A stretch of DNA of 64,000 nucleotides, taken from Candidatus Methylomirabilota bacterium. GTDB lineage: Bacteria > Methylomirabilota > Methylomirabilia > Rokubacteriales > CSP1-6. The DNA is taken from NCBI GenBank assembly GCA_036002485.1, contig DASYTI010000033.1:42030-106029 (forward strand), in the 5' to 3' direction. Below, piece by piece: positions 27,663 through 35,950 of this stretch. A model generated the notes under the pieces. The model saw only the letters and a program-made list of their open reading frames with translations, did no database searches and was not told the DNA's origin. How positions within the stretch are numbered: position 1 is the stretch's first letter; the number at the start of each line of letters is the position of its first letter. The position numbers and the translations under genes are program-made.

Positions 27663-29069
27663 CTAGAGGTTGGTCGGGTGGGCGGGCCGCTCTTCGCCGA
27701 GGGCCTGGTTGAGGGCCCGGGCCAAGAGCTGGTCGTGCTCGTGCGTCTGGGCGAAGATCCGGCACTGCGCCACCTTCCCCGGCAGGTGCTTGAGCAGCTC
27801 CTTGAGCGGCTCCGGGGAGACGTCCTTCGACGCCGAATCGTACACGTAGATCTGGCGGTCCTGCATGCCGATGGGGTTCAGCGGACGGGGATCCTGCTGG
27901 GCCATATCGATCTTGAACGAAAAATCCTTGAGGGCCGCGGGCAGGTGCTCGCGCACCCGGCGCTCGACCTCTTCCGCCTGCATGAAGCCCAAACCCCGGC
28001 GCGGCTCGAAGATGTCCAGCACCACCTCGTGAGACATCCGCCACTTGAGCCGCCGGTCCAGGATATGCCGCCACTCCTGCCCCAGGGCCTTCTTCTCCGG
28101 ATCGTCGGCGTCCTGCCAGCGCGCCACTTCCTCCAGGAGGGTCCACTCCGTCAGCTGGAGGTACGGATGGATGTCCTTCCGCAGATCGTGGGGGAAGACC
28201 AGCCGGATGGTGTCGCGGAAGATCTCCTTCAGGTGCAGGTCGATGCCGCGCGTGGTGCGGTGGTAGTAGACATTGGTGTACATGTAAAAGCGCGCGTTCA
28301 GGAACATGAGGAACGCCTGGATGCCCCCGCGGTCGAGGGTGAGCCCCTTCTCGCTGAAGAAGGAGTAGTAGATGATCCGATCGATCTCGATGGGCCCCAC
28401 CACGCCCACCCCACACATGTAGGAGTCTCGCAGGACGTAGTCCATGTTGTCGGCGGTGTAGATGCCGGAGAGCAGTGGCTTGAGATGCGCGAGCCAGCGC
28501 GGATGGGCCAGCTCGGGCTTGGTGTAGCTCTTGCCCATGAGATAGCAGATCCACTCGGGGTCTATGGCCTCGCCGGGCTCGAAGGGTCCCGAGGGGCTAC
28601 GGCGAAGGCCACGGACGAGGTCGCCGAGCTGCTCGGTGATGATGCGCTGGCCGAGCTTTTCGTGCGTCAAGTCGAAATCCACGAGGAAGTTGTCGTCGAA
28701 GAAGTGGCCGAAGGGCCCGTGCCCGATATCATGGAGGAGGCCCGAGATCCGCAGGAGCTCCTCGATGAGCGCGGCCGACGGGGCGTCGGGAAACTCGGCC
28801 TTGAGCGACGGGTGGAGCTGCTGGGCGAAGCGTCCGGCCAGGTGCATGGCGCCCAGGGAATGCTGGAAGCGACTGTGCTCGGCGGCCGGAAAGACCCAGC
28901 GCGCCGACTGGAGCTGCGGCACCCGCCGGAGGCGCTGCATCCAGGACGAGTCGATCAGGTCCTGCTCCGTCGCCTCCCCGGGTACGCCATCCGGACGCGT
29001 GTAGAGAATGTACCGGTGAATGGGGTCGGCGATGAGCCCGCGCCCCTGGTACGTATCCACCCCACGCAT
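27663..29069 (-). CDS. HD-domain phosphohydrolase (dNTPase/SAMHD1-like)
   Basis: A 468-residue metal-dependent phosphohydrolase. The HD signature is complete: H in SRFQHSLGAMHLAGRF and HD in GLLHDIGHGPFGHFFDD, with the later Asp in TADNMDYVLRDSY. The order and the YTRPDGVPG... LIDSSWMQRLRRVPQL start match the dGTPase/SAMHD1-related group found in many bacteria. It could trim dNTPs or act on another nucleotide. It follows the HtrA-like gene by 10 bp. Confidence 0.85.
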   Translation of the reverse strand: MRGVDTYQGRGLIADPIHRYILYTRPDGVPGEATEQDLIDSSWMQRLRRVPQLQSARWVFPAAEHSRFQHSLGAMHLAGRFAQQLHPSLKAEFPDAPSAALIEELLRISGLLHDIGHGPFGHFFDDNFLVDFDLTHEKLGQRIITEQLGDLVRGLRRSPSGPFEPGEAIDPEWICYLMGKSYTKPELAHPRWLAHLKPLLSGIYTADNMDYVLRDSYMCGVGVVGPIEIDRIIYYSFFSEKGLTLDRGGIQAFLMFLNARFYMYTNVYYHRTTRGIDLHLKEIFRDTIRLVFPHDLRKDIHPYLQLTEWTLLEEVARWQDADDPEKKALGQEWRHILDRRLKWRMSHEVVLDIFEPRRGLGFMQAEEVERRVREHLPAALKDFSFKIDMAQQDPRPLNPIGMQDRQIYVYDSASKDVSPEPLKELLKHLPGKVAQCRIFAQTHEHDQLLARALNQALGEERPAHPTNL

Positions 29070-29079
29070 GCGGTGATCC

Positions 29080-30099
29080 TCAGCGATCGCCGGTGCGGTA
29101 GATGCGGTAGCGATCCACGGGGCGTACCGTGATGGCCTCGAAGCGCTGGTCGCGGAGGACCACGAGCTGGACCTCCTGGCCTATCCCTCCCGACCAGAGA
29201 CGCCGGTAGAATTCCTCCTGGGTCGAGACCTGCTCGCCATTGATACGGACGATGACGTCGCCCCGGCGGAAGCCGGCGTTCCGGGCAGGCCCCGCCGGAG
29301 ATACGCCGGCGACCACGACCCCGCCCCCCGCGCGCTCCTGGGTGTAGAGACCGAGCCATGGCCGCGGCGGACGGCTCTCCACACGCCCCTTGGCGAGCAG
29401 CTCGTCTTTACCCGCGAGGAACTTCTCGACGGGAATGGCCAGGTTGACGATGGGGGACTGGCCGAGCCGGAGCGATGTGATGCCGATGACCGCCCCCGTC
29501 TGATCCACGAGGGCCGCGCCCCCGAAGGCGGGGTTGTGGGGGGCGACGAGGAACGCGCGGTCGAGCATGTACTCCCAGGAGGCGGAGAACGGGCGAATCG
29601 CTTGCACGCGGCTCTGCGCGACCACGAGGTCTCCGTCCTCGTCGATCCCGATCGTCCCCGTGACATCGCCGGCGGCGACCTTGCTCGAATCGCCGAGGGC
29701 TGCGGCGGGCCAAGGCCCGGCTCCCTCGAGCCTGACCACCCCGAGCCCGGATTCGAGATCGAGGGCGTGTAGCTTGCCCGGCACCTTGCGCCCGTCGCGC
29801 AGCGCCACCTCGATTCGCGCGGCGTCCAGCACCACGTAGCTGACGGTGAGGACATAGCCGGCCTGATCGAAGATGACACCGCTGCCCCCCCGCTCCACGC
29901 CGAGGGTCGCCGCGGAGGGCCGGTCGGGCGGCACCTGGACGCGAAGGCCGACCATGGCCGGCGCCACGCGCCGGACGTAGGTCGGGAGCGCGGAGATCTC
30001 CTTGGAATCGGGCTTGGGCGCGGCGCCCTGGGGCGCGGCCTCGAGCAACGTCGGCAGCATTGCCAGCAGCACGGCCCAGGCGAACAGAGAGCGGGGCAT
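29080..30099 (-). CDS. HtrA/DegP-like protein lacking the catalytic triad, with PDZ domain
   Basis: A 339-residue secreted protein: signal peptide (about 1-22), trypsin-like beta-barrel (about 40-235) and one PDZ domain (about 248-310, GVSPAGPARNAGFRRGDVIVRINGE). The fold is clear (GGSGVIFDQAGYVLT, GAVIGIT), but all three catalytic positions are changed: the His of LTNAHVV is Tyr88 in LTVSYVV, the Asp of sDLAv is Gly118 in SGLGV, and GNSGGPL is AFGGAAL at 191-197. It should therefore bind, not cut, periplasmic proteins. It is four bases after rmlB and so is in the sugar-nucleotide operon. Confidence 0.8.
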   Translation of the reverse strand: MPRSLFAWAVLLAMLPTLLEAAPQGAAPKPDSKEISALPTYVRRVAPAMVGLRVQVPPDRPSAATLGVERGGSGVIFDQAGYVLTVSYVVLDAARIEVALRDGRKVPGKLHALDLESGLGVVRLEGAGPWPAAALGDSSKVAAGDVTGTIGIDEDGDLVVAQSRVQAIRPFSASWEYMLDRAFLVAPHNPAFGGAALVDQTGAVIGITSLRLGQSPIVNLAIPVEKFLAGKDELLAKGRVESRPPRPWLGLYTQERAGGGVVVAGVSPAGPARNAGFRRGDVIVRINGEQVSTQEEFYRRLWSGGIGQEVQLVVLRDQRFEAITVRPVDRYRIYRTGDR

Positions 30100-30102
30100 G
30101 GC

Positions 30103-31101
30103 TTAGCTTGGCGAGTACTGCTTTTCGTAGTATGCGCGGAAGGCGCCCGACTTGATCGGCTTCCACCAGGCTTCGTGGCTCTTGTACCAGCTCACCGTCG
30201 CCTCGAGGGCCTTGGCGAAGGTGTGCGCCGGCTTCCATCCGAGCCCGTGAGCCTTGGCGGAGTCGAGAGCGTAGCGGCGATCGTGTCCGGGACGGTCGGC
30301 CACCGGTGTGATCAGGGTGTCCGGCTTGCCCACGAGGCGCAGCACCTGTCGCGTCAGCACGATGTTTTCCACCTCGTGGCTCCCGCCGATGTTGTAGATT
30401 TCGCCATCTTTGCCCTTGCGGAGCACGAGGTCGATGGCCGCGCAGTTGTCGAGCACGTAGAGCCAGTCGCGGACATTCTTGCCGTCCCCGTAGAGGGGTA
30501 GCGGCTTGTCCTCGATGGCATTGGTGATGAAGAGGGGGATGATCTTTTCCGGGTACTGGTAGGGCCCGAAGTTATTGCTGCTGCGCGTGACGATGACGGG
30601 CAGGCGATGCGTGGTCCAGTACGCGCGGGCCAGGAGGTCGGCCGCGGCCTTGGAGGCCGAGTACGGGTTGGACGGGTTGAGCGGGTCCAGCTCGCGCGCG
30701 GCGCCCTTGGTGATGCTGCCGTAGACCTCATCGGTCCCGATGGCCACGAACCGGGACACCTTGAGCTCGCGGGCCGCTTCGAGCAGGGTGAAGGTTCCCG
30801 TGACATTGGTGCTCAGGAACTCGGCGGCGCCCGCGTTGGAGCGATCGACGTGCGTCTCGGCGGCGAAGTGGACCACCGCCTCCACCCCCTCCATGGCCTC
30901 CCGAACCTGGGCGCGGTCGCAGATATCGCCGCGAACGAAGCGGTAGCGCGGGTCCTTCTCGACGTCGCGAAGGTTCTCCAGATTGCCCGCATAGGTCAGC
31001 TTGTCGAAGTTGACGACGGCATCGTCGGGATGCGCGGTCAGGATGTGGCGGACGAAATTGCAGCCGATGAAGCCCGCCCCGCCCGTGACCAGGATTTTCA
31101 C
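30103..31101 (-). CDS. rmlB: dTDP-glucose 4,6-dehydratase
   Basis: A 332-residue short-chain dehydrogenase/reductase that converts dTDP-glucose to dTDP-4-keto-6-deoxyglucose. The NAD-binding GGAGFIGCNFVRH, the GTDEVYG loop, and the YxxxK pair in NPYSASKAAAD are intact, with RSSNNFGPYQYPEK as family signature. It lies between the epimerase-like gene and the inactive HtrA-like gene in the rml operon. Confidence 0.93.
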   Translation of the reverse strand: MKILVTGGAGFIGCNFVRHILTAHPDDAVVNFDKLTYAGNLENLRDVEKDPRYRFVRGDICDRAQVREAMEGVEAVVHFAAETHVDRSNAGAAEFLSTNVTGTFTLLEAARELKVSRFVAIGTDEVYGSITKGAARELDPLNPSNPYSASKAAADLLARAYWTTHRLPVIVTRSSNNFGPYQYPEKIIPLFITNAIEDKPLPLYGDGKNVRDWLYVLDNCAAIDLVLRKGKDGEIYNIGGSHEVENIVLTRQVLRLVGKPDTLITPVADRPGHDRRYALDSAKAHGLGWKPAHTFAKALEATVSWYKSHEAWWKPIKSGAFRAYYEKQYSPS

Positions 31102-31110
31102 GAGGGGCGC

Positions 31111-31650
31111 TCAGCCTTTGGCGACGTCCCAGACATCCGCGCCCGCATGATCCCAGGGCAGCCGCCCCTCGTCGCAGGCCTCGGGAGCCGGCTCGAAGTG
31201 CGTGTCCACGAAATAGAAGATGCGCCCGCGCGAGGCGGCCAGGTTCTTCACGCCGTGGGCCACCCCCGGCGGGATGCGGACGAGCCGCGCCGCCCCCTCG
31301 CCCAGGACGAGCCGGCGGACGACCTTCTCGGTGGGCGAGCCGGCGCGCACGTCCACCAGCACCAGCAGCATCTTGTCTCCGGGCGGCACGAACCACACGT
31401 CGGTCTGGCGCCGGTGGATGTGAAAGGCCTTGACCACGCCGGGATCCATCTCGCTGTAGTTGATCTGCCGGCACTCGAAGCCGGGGAAGGCCGCGTGCAC
31501 GCCCCCCTTCCCGAGCCGTCCGAGCTCGATGAAGGACCCGCCGTCGTCGCTGAAGCGCTTGAGATCCACGATCTCCACGCCCTGGATGGCGGGGGGCGCG
31601 CCGTAGTCCTGGACCGAGAATGCCCGCTGCGCGTCGTCGTTGAGACGCAT
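31111..31650 (-). CDS. dTDP-4-dehydrorhamnose 3,5-epimerase-like cupin
   Basis: A 179-residue RmlC-related sugar epimerase or isomerase. It has the jelly-roll core with DPGVVKAFHIHRRQTDVWFVPPGDKMLLVLVD and IPPGVAHGVKNL. The motifs differ somewhat from standard RmlC, so it may act on another dTDP-keto sugar. The ATG at 31650 overlaps the rmlA stop (ATGA). Together with rmlA and rmlB it points to synthesis of a deoxysugar for surface glycan; no rmlD is seen here. Confidence 0.82.
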   Translation of the reverse strand: MRLNDDAQRAFSVQDYGAPPAIQGVEIVDLKRFSDDGGSFIELGRLGKGGVHAAFPGFECRQINYSEMDPGVVKAFHIHRRQTDVWFVPPGDKMLLVLVDVRAGSPTEKVVRRLVLGEGAARLVRIPPGVAHGVKNLAASRGRIFYFVDTHFEPAPEACDEGRLPWDHAGADVWDVAKG

Positions 31651-32711
31651 CAGATGAGGCCGACCTCGCTGCGGTCGCCGAGCATGAAATTGAACGACCG
31701 CGGCTTGTGCTGGCTGCGGTAGATGGAGACATTGCGGCCGATGAGGCTCGACTCGATGCGGCCGCCGATGTCCGAGATGCTGGCGCCCTCGAGAATGATC
31801 GAGTGCTCGACCTCGCTGCCTCGCACGATCACCCCGTCTCCGATGGAGGTAAAGGGCCCCACATAGGCGTTCTCGATCTGGGCGCCCTTGCCGATGATGG
31901 CCGGCCCCCGGACGCTGCTGGCCACCACGCGGGCGCCGGCCTCGATGACGACCTTGCCCGTGATGTCGGAGCGCTCGATGGTGCCATCCGTCCTCGGCAC
32001 GAGGGTGTCGAGGATGATCCGGTTGGCCTCGAGCATGTCCTCGAGCTTGCCCGTGTCCTTCCACCACCCCTCGATGACGTGCGGCCGCACGACATGGCCC
32101 TGGTCGATCAGCCACTGGATGGCGTCCGTGATCTCCAGCTCGCCCCGGGCCGACGGCTTGATGGCCTTGACCGCCCGGAACACGGTCGCGTCGAACATGT
32201 AGACGCCGACCAGGGCGAGGTCGGACGGCGGCACCTTCGGCTTCTCGGTGAGGCGCACGACCTTGCCGTCCTTGAGCTCGGCCACGCCGAACTGGGTCGG
32301 ATCCGGCACGCGGGCCAGGAGGATCTGGCTCTGGGGCTTCTCCTCGCGGAAGCGCGTGACCAGGGGCTCGAGCCTCTCACGGATCAAGTTGTCCCCCAGG
32401 TACATGCAGAACGGGTCCGAGCCCAGGAAGGACTCCGAGACGAGGACGGCGTGGGCGAGCCCGAGGGGGGCGTCCTGCTGGATATAGGTGACGGCGACAC
32501 CGAAGCGGCTGCCGTCGCCCACCGCGTCCCGGATCTCTTGATGCGTGTCGCCAACCACGATGCCGATCTCAAGAATGCCCGAGGCGGCCAGCGCCTCGAT
32601 CCCGTAGAAGAGGATGGGCTTGTTGGCCACGGGGACCAGCTGCTTGGCCGAGGTGAAGGTAATGGGGCGGAGCCTGGTTCCGCGTCCGCCTGAGAGGATT
32701 AACCCTTTCAT
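31650..32711 (-). CDS. rmlA: Glucose-1-phosphate thymidylyltransferase, long form with beta-helix
   Basis: A 353-residue nucleotidyltransferase. The start MKGLILSGGRGTRLRPITFTSAKQLVPVANKP is the diagnostic nucleotide-binding loop, followed by GDNLI and WKDTGKLEDMLEANR. After about residue 240 there is a left-handed beta-helix of hexapeptide type (IGKGAQIENAYVGPFTSIGDGVIVRGSEVEHSI), as in the StrD/long RmlA group. The start at 32711 is set by homology; a TATAAT lies only ten bases upstream. Confidence 0.92.
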   Translation of the reverse strand: MKGLILSGGRGTRLRPITFTSAKQLVPVANKPILFYGIEALAASGILEIGIVVGDTHQEIRDAVGDGSRFGVAVTYIQQDAPLGLAHAVLVSESFLGSDPFCMYLGDNLIRERLEPLVTRFREEKPQSQILLARVPDPTQFGVAELKDGKVVRLTEKPKVPPSDLALVGVYMFDATVFRAVKAIKPSARGELEITDAIQWLIDQGHVVRPHVIEGWWKDTGKLEDMLEANRIILDTLVPRTDGTIERSDITGKVVIEAGARVVASSVRGPAIIGKGAQIENAYVGPFTSIGDGVIVRGSEVEHSIILEGASISDIGGRIESSLIGRNVSIYRSQHKPRSFNFMLGDRSEVGLI

Positions 32712-32721
32712 TTCGCGGCCA

Positions 32722-32751
32722 ATTATAGCAGTCTTGTCGCGGCTTCGACAG
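32722..32751 (-). promoter_or_regulatory. Promoter of the rml operon, almost leaderless
   Basis: On the minus strand, CTGTCG (32746-32751), an 18-base spacer and a perfect TATAAT (32722-32727). Transcription would begin about four bases before the rmlA ATG, so the message would have practically no leader and no ribosome site. Confidence 0.55.
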
Positions 32752-32769
32752 GGTGGTGGGCCTTGTCCG

Positions 32770-32797
32770 TTGCTCCGGTCGGGAAGGGTGGTAATAT
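32770..32797 (+). promoter_or_regulatory. Promoter of the rhodanese-moeB gene
   Basis: TTGCTC (32770-32775), a 16-base spacer and TAATAT (32792-32797), giving a leader of about 40 bases that carries AAGGGG ahead of the ATG. It is back to back with the rml promoter. Confidence 0.5.
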
Positions 32798-32842
32798 GAA
32801 AACCGCAATTCGAAAGCGAGAACCGGCGCAAGGGGTGCTGAT

Positions 32843-34075
32843 ATGAAGACGCTGAAGGAAATGCTGGCCGAAGCGCGACAGATCATTCCGGAACAGCTAC
32901 CGGCCGAGCTCAAAAAGCGCCTCGATGCCGGCGAGCCCGTCGTCGTCATCGATGTGCGCGATCCCGACGAGTACCGCGACGGCTCCATCGAGGCGGCGAA
33001 CAACATCAGTCGCGGCTTCCTCGAGTTTCGCATCGGCTCGGTCGCGAGCGATCCTTCGACGCCCTTGGTTCTCTACTGCCAGACGGGACTGCGCTCCATG
33101 CTGGCCGCCAAGGCGCTCCACGATCTGGGCTACAAGAACGTGGTCAATCTTCAGGGTGGCTTCCAGCGGTGGGCACAGTCCGGGTTGCCCGTGGTCAAGG
33201 ACACGCCGCTGACCTCCGAGCAGATCCAGCGCTATAGCCGCCATTTCCTCCTGCCCCATGTGGGGGAGAAGGGGCAGCGCAAGCTCCTCCGCTCCAAGGT
33301 CCTGCTCATCGGGGCGGGAGGCCTGGGCTCGCCGACGGCGCTCTATCTCGCCGCGGCCGGACTCGGCACGCTCGGGCTCATGGACGGCGACGTGGTGGAC
33401 GTCTCCAACCTTCAGCGTCAGGTGCTCCACACCACGGCGAGCATCGGGCGATCCAAGGTCAACTCCGGCGCGGAGACGATCCAGGCCCTGAATCCGGACG
33501 TCAAGGTCATCAAGCTGCCCACGCGTATCGACGTGGACAACGTGATGGACATCATCAAGGACTATGACCTCGTGGTGGACGGATCGGACAACTTCGAGAC
33601 GCGCTACCTCGTCAACGACGCCTGCTATCTGGCGGGCAAGACCAATGTCCACGGCTCGATCTTCCAGTTCGAGGGCATGGCCACGGTGTTCGCCCCGAAC
33701 CAGGGCCCGTGCTATCGCTGCCTCTACCCGACGCCGCCGCCCGCGGGCCTCGTCCCCAGCTGAAGTGAGGCGGGAGTCCTGGGCGTGCTCCCAGGCGTGA
33801 TCGGAGTGGTGCAGGCCACCGAGGCCATCAAGCTCTTGCTCGGGATCGGCGAGCCCCTGATCGGCCGGCTGATGACCTATGACGCGCTCGGCATGCGCGT
33901 CCGTGAGGTCAAGCTCCGCCGCGATCCCAAGTGCCCCGTGTGCGGCGAGCATCCGAGCATCACGGATCTCTCCATCCATCGCGAGGGCGGGGCGGCCGCC
34001 TGCGCCGTCGATGGCAATGGCCATCCCGCGTCGGCCGCGGCGCCCGCCGCGCCCGTTGCCAAGGCCGGAGGCTAG
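32843..34075 (+). CDS. moeB: Rhodanese-MoeB/ThiF adenylyltransferase fusion, probable selenoprotein
   Basis: 410 residues if the TGA at 33761-33763 (codon 307) is read through. Residues 15-115 are a rhodanese domain with active Cys79 (LYCQTG); residues 125-385 are a MoeB/ThiF E1-like domain with nucleotide loop GAGGLGSP (157-164) that would adenylate a ubiquitin-like sulfur carrier such as MoaD or ThiS. Zinc cysteines lie on both sides of the TGA (C290/C293 in CYRC, C364/C367 in CPVC), and the frame continues without a shift as SEAGVLGVLPGVIG. The TGA replaces the conserved Cys of the C-A/S-E-x-G-V motif, so selenocysteine is likely; a point mutation or base error is the alternative. Confidence 0.85.
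33761..33795 (+). promoter_or_regulatory. Candidate bacterial SECIS element after the in-frame TGA
   Basis: A perfect six-base stem CCTGGG (33778-33783) / CCCAGG (33790-33795) encloses the loop CGTGCT. The loop begins 20 bases after the TGA, inside the usual 16-37 base range, and has G as its second base, both matching the known bacterial SECIS rules. Confidence 0.65.
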
Positions 34076-34086
34076 CTCCGGCAACA

Positions 34087-34623
34087 GTGCGTCTGGCGCC
34101 CGTCCTCGGTCGCGGCGCGGGTCTCCTCTTGATGATGGTCCTGGCGTGGCAAGTCCTGGCCCGCGGCCTCGACTTCAATGCCGCCAGCGGAGCGCTTCGT
34201 TTCATCCACGGCATCGACCTCGTCATTCACGAGGCCGGGCACACCTTCGCATTCTTCCTGCCGCGCTTCCTCTACATCCTGGCCGGCTCGGCGCTCCAGG
34301 TCATCCTTCCCGCCGTGTGCGCGGTGACGTTCCTTCGCCAGGGCCAGCCCGCCTCCTTCGCGGTCGCCCTCTTCTGGACGGGCGAGAGCATCATCGATGT
34401 GGCGATCTACATGGCGGACGCAAAGAAGCAGGCGCTGCCCCTCCTGGGCGGGGAGGGCGTCACCCACGATTGGAACTACCTGCTCGCCCAGCTCCACCTG
34501 CTCGGCGCCACCGACCTCCTCGGCCGCCTCACCTGGCTCCTCGGTCTCGGCTTGATCCTGACGGCCATGGCGATCCTCGCGAACGAGACCTGGCGCGCCT
34601 GGCAACGAGCCGCGTCAGCCTAG
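34087..34623 (+). CDS. Small integral membrane protein with HEAGH zinc motif
   Basis: A 178-residue hydrophobic protein with about four or five membrane helices. The motif HGIDLVIHEAGHTFAFFLPRF has the HExxH metal signature inside or beside a helix, as in M50-type intramembrane proteases, and a later THDWNYLLAQLHLLG might supply another ligand. It starts (GTG 34087, set by closeness to the upstream stop) 11 bases after the moeB-type gene and is probably cotranscribed. I do not recognise a named family; protease function is only suggested by the motif. Confidence 0.6.
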   Translation: MRLAPVLGRGAGLLLMMVLAWQVLARGLDFNAASGALRFIHGIDLVIHEAGHTFAFFLPRFLYILAGSALQVILPAVCAVTFLRQGQPASFAVALFWTGESIIDVAIYMADAKKQALPLLGGEGVTHDWNYLLAQLHLLGATDLLGRLTWLLGLGLILTAMAILANETWRAWQRAASA

Positions 34624-34690
34624 TGTCGCTCTTCGGAGAAAAGGGGGCTCCCGCGCCTGGCGCGACGAGAACGCCAGGGGGCCTGTCCGG

Positions 34691-35185
34691 CTAGCGTCCG
34701 GCGCCTTGACGTCCGCCCACTGATCCCGGCTCAAGCGTCTGCAGGAACGTCCGCAGCTCCCGAGGGCTGATGGGCTTTTCCAGGAGCCTCGAGATCCCGA
34801 GCCGATCGGCTTGCCTCTGGGCGTCGGGCCCCTTCTCGGCGGTGACGACGACGATGGTCAGCGCCGGATTGAAGGCACGAAGAATACGCGCGACATCCCA
34901 GCCCGTCATGGCGAGGCCGTGCGTCGACGGAAGCTCGGCGTCGACCACGGCGACATCGAAGGGGCGCTCCTTGATCTTCTTGATGGCTTCCCAGCTCGTG
35001 GACGCCGTGTCGACCTGGGAGAGGCGGCCGAGGAGGGCCAGGCTCAATCCGTCACGGCTGTGACCGTAGGGGTCGACGATGAGAATCCTCGTCGGCTCCG
35101 TTTCACCCTGCACCCGTTTGACGGCGCCTCCAGCATCCGGCATGGCGCGATACCCTGGCTGCGAGTTCACTGGTGGCGCATCCAA
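34691..35185 (-). CDS. Single-domain response regulator (REC only)
   Basis: A 164-residue protein with a receiver domain from about residue 31 to 150: acidic D38 in LIVDPYG, phospho-acceptor D82 in AVVDAELPSTHG, T115 in VVVTAEKG and K137 in LEKPIS. There is no output domain, so it acts through a partner. The first 30 residues are not conserved-looking; a later start is possible. It lies downstream of the OmpA-like lipoprotein gene, separated by a strong hairpin. Confidence 0.8.
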   Translation of the reverse strand: MDAPPVNSQPGYRAMPDAGGAVKRVQGETEPTRILIVDPYGHSRDGLSLALLGRLSQVDTASTSWEAIKKIKERPFDVAVVDAELPSTHGLAMTGWDVARILRAFNPALTIVVVTAEKGPDAQRQADRLGISRLLEKPISPRELRTFLQTLEPGSVGGRQGAGR

Positions 35186-35194
35186 CGCGCGAGC

Positions 35195-35222
35195 GGAGCC
35201 GGCGCTAGCGCTCGCCGGCTCC
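35195..35222 (-). terminator. Strong hairpin between lipoprotein and receiver genes
   Basis: A perfect ten-base stem GGAGCCGGCG / CGCCGGCTCC with an eight-base loop, in the 55-bp gap after the OmpA-like lipoprotein gene. No T run follows; it probably reduces read-through into the receiver gene. Confidence 0.5.
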
Positions 35223-35240
35223 GTCGCACGCCGGCGCGGC

Positions 35241-35897
35241 TTAGTCCTGATCGACCATCAGCCGCACGGTGACGCGCCGCTTCTTCTCATCGGGCACGCC
35301 GCGATCAGCGAGGGGGCCGAGCCCCACGGACAGGATCCTTGTGATCTCGACACCCTGTTCGATGAGGAAACGACGCACGGCTTCCACGCGACGCTGGCTG
35401 AGTTGATAGTTGTAGTCGCGAGACCCCTTGGGGTCCGTGAAGCCGCCGAGCTCGACCGTGGTGCCCGGGTTGGACTGTAGCTCCTTGACGAGGCCGAGCA
35501 ACGCCGTCTGGGTGCCATCGCTCAGCTCGGCCTGGTCGAAGCCGAAGTAGACATCCATGCTGTCAGCCACCTTGCGCTTGTGGCGGTTGCCCCACAGCCG
35601 CGAGAGTCGGCTGTCGACTCCGTCGGCCTTGGCGAACGCGCCATCCGCCTTGGCGAACGCGCCATCCGCCTTGGCGAGCGCGGCATCCGAGCGGCCTCGC
35701 ACGTCGCCCAGCGAGCCTTCCAATGTCTTCACCTGCACGCCCTGCTCATCCACCCGGCCCGACACCTTGTCCACCCGCTCCCCGATCTCGACTTCCTTCT
35801 TGCCCAGAAGGTCCCGCACCCAGTCCCGTGTGGCGCATCCCGAAAGAAGAATGACCATGGCCAGCAGGAGTACCGCGAGGCTGGCAACCTTCCGCAT
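35241..35897 (-). CDS. OmpA-family lipoprotein with alanine-lysine repeat linker
   Basis: A 218-residue lipoprotein. The signal peptide ends in a lipobox with Cys21 (ILLSGC). A coiled-coil region (about 35-105) contains the seven-residue repeat AKADGAF three times, encoded by near-identical 21-bp repeats at about 35630-35695. The C-terminal OmpA domain (about 115-218; DVYFGFDQAELS, GGFTDPKGSRDYNYQLSQRRVEAVRRFL) binds peptidoglycan. ATG 35897 is fixed by AAGGAGGTG. A sigma-54 promoter with paired activator sites lies just upstream, so the gene should belong to the same stress regulon as otsBA. Confidence 0.88.
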   Translation of the reverse strand: MRKVASLAVLLLAMVILLSGCATRDWVRDLLGKKEVEIGERVDKVSGRVDEQGVQVKTLEGSLGDVRGRSDAALAKADGAFAKADGAFAKADGVDSRLSRLWGNRHKRKVADSMDVYFGFDQAELSDGTQTALLGLVKELQSNPGTTVELGGFTDPKGSRDYNYQLSQRRVEAVRRFLIEQGVEITRILSVGLGPLADRGVPDEKKRRVTVRLMVDQD

Positions 35898-35950
35898 ATA
35901 CACCTCCTTGAAGTGTCGAAGCCCGGCTCGAACCGCAACCAGGGAGCCGT

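Noticed and set aside
27663..30099. A nucleotide-based defence system from the HD phosphohydrolase and HtrA-like gene
   Set aside because: Neighbours are housekeeping sugar-nucleotide and acyl-CoA genes, and no cyclase, effector or mobile gene is linked.
33785..34075. A separate small gene after the TGA in the MoeB-type gene
   Set aside because: It is in the same frame, has no ribosome site and codes for the missing C-terminal third with the second zinc CxxC pair; read-through explains it better.
35630..35695. Short regular repeats as a CRISPR-like array
   Set aside because: They are contiguous 21-bp units in a coding frame (AKADGAF) without spacers.
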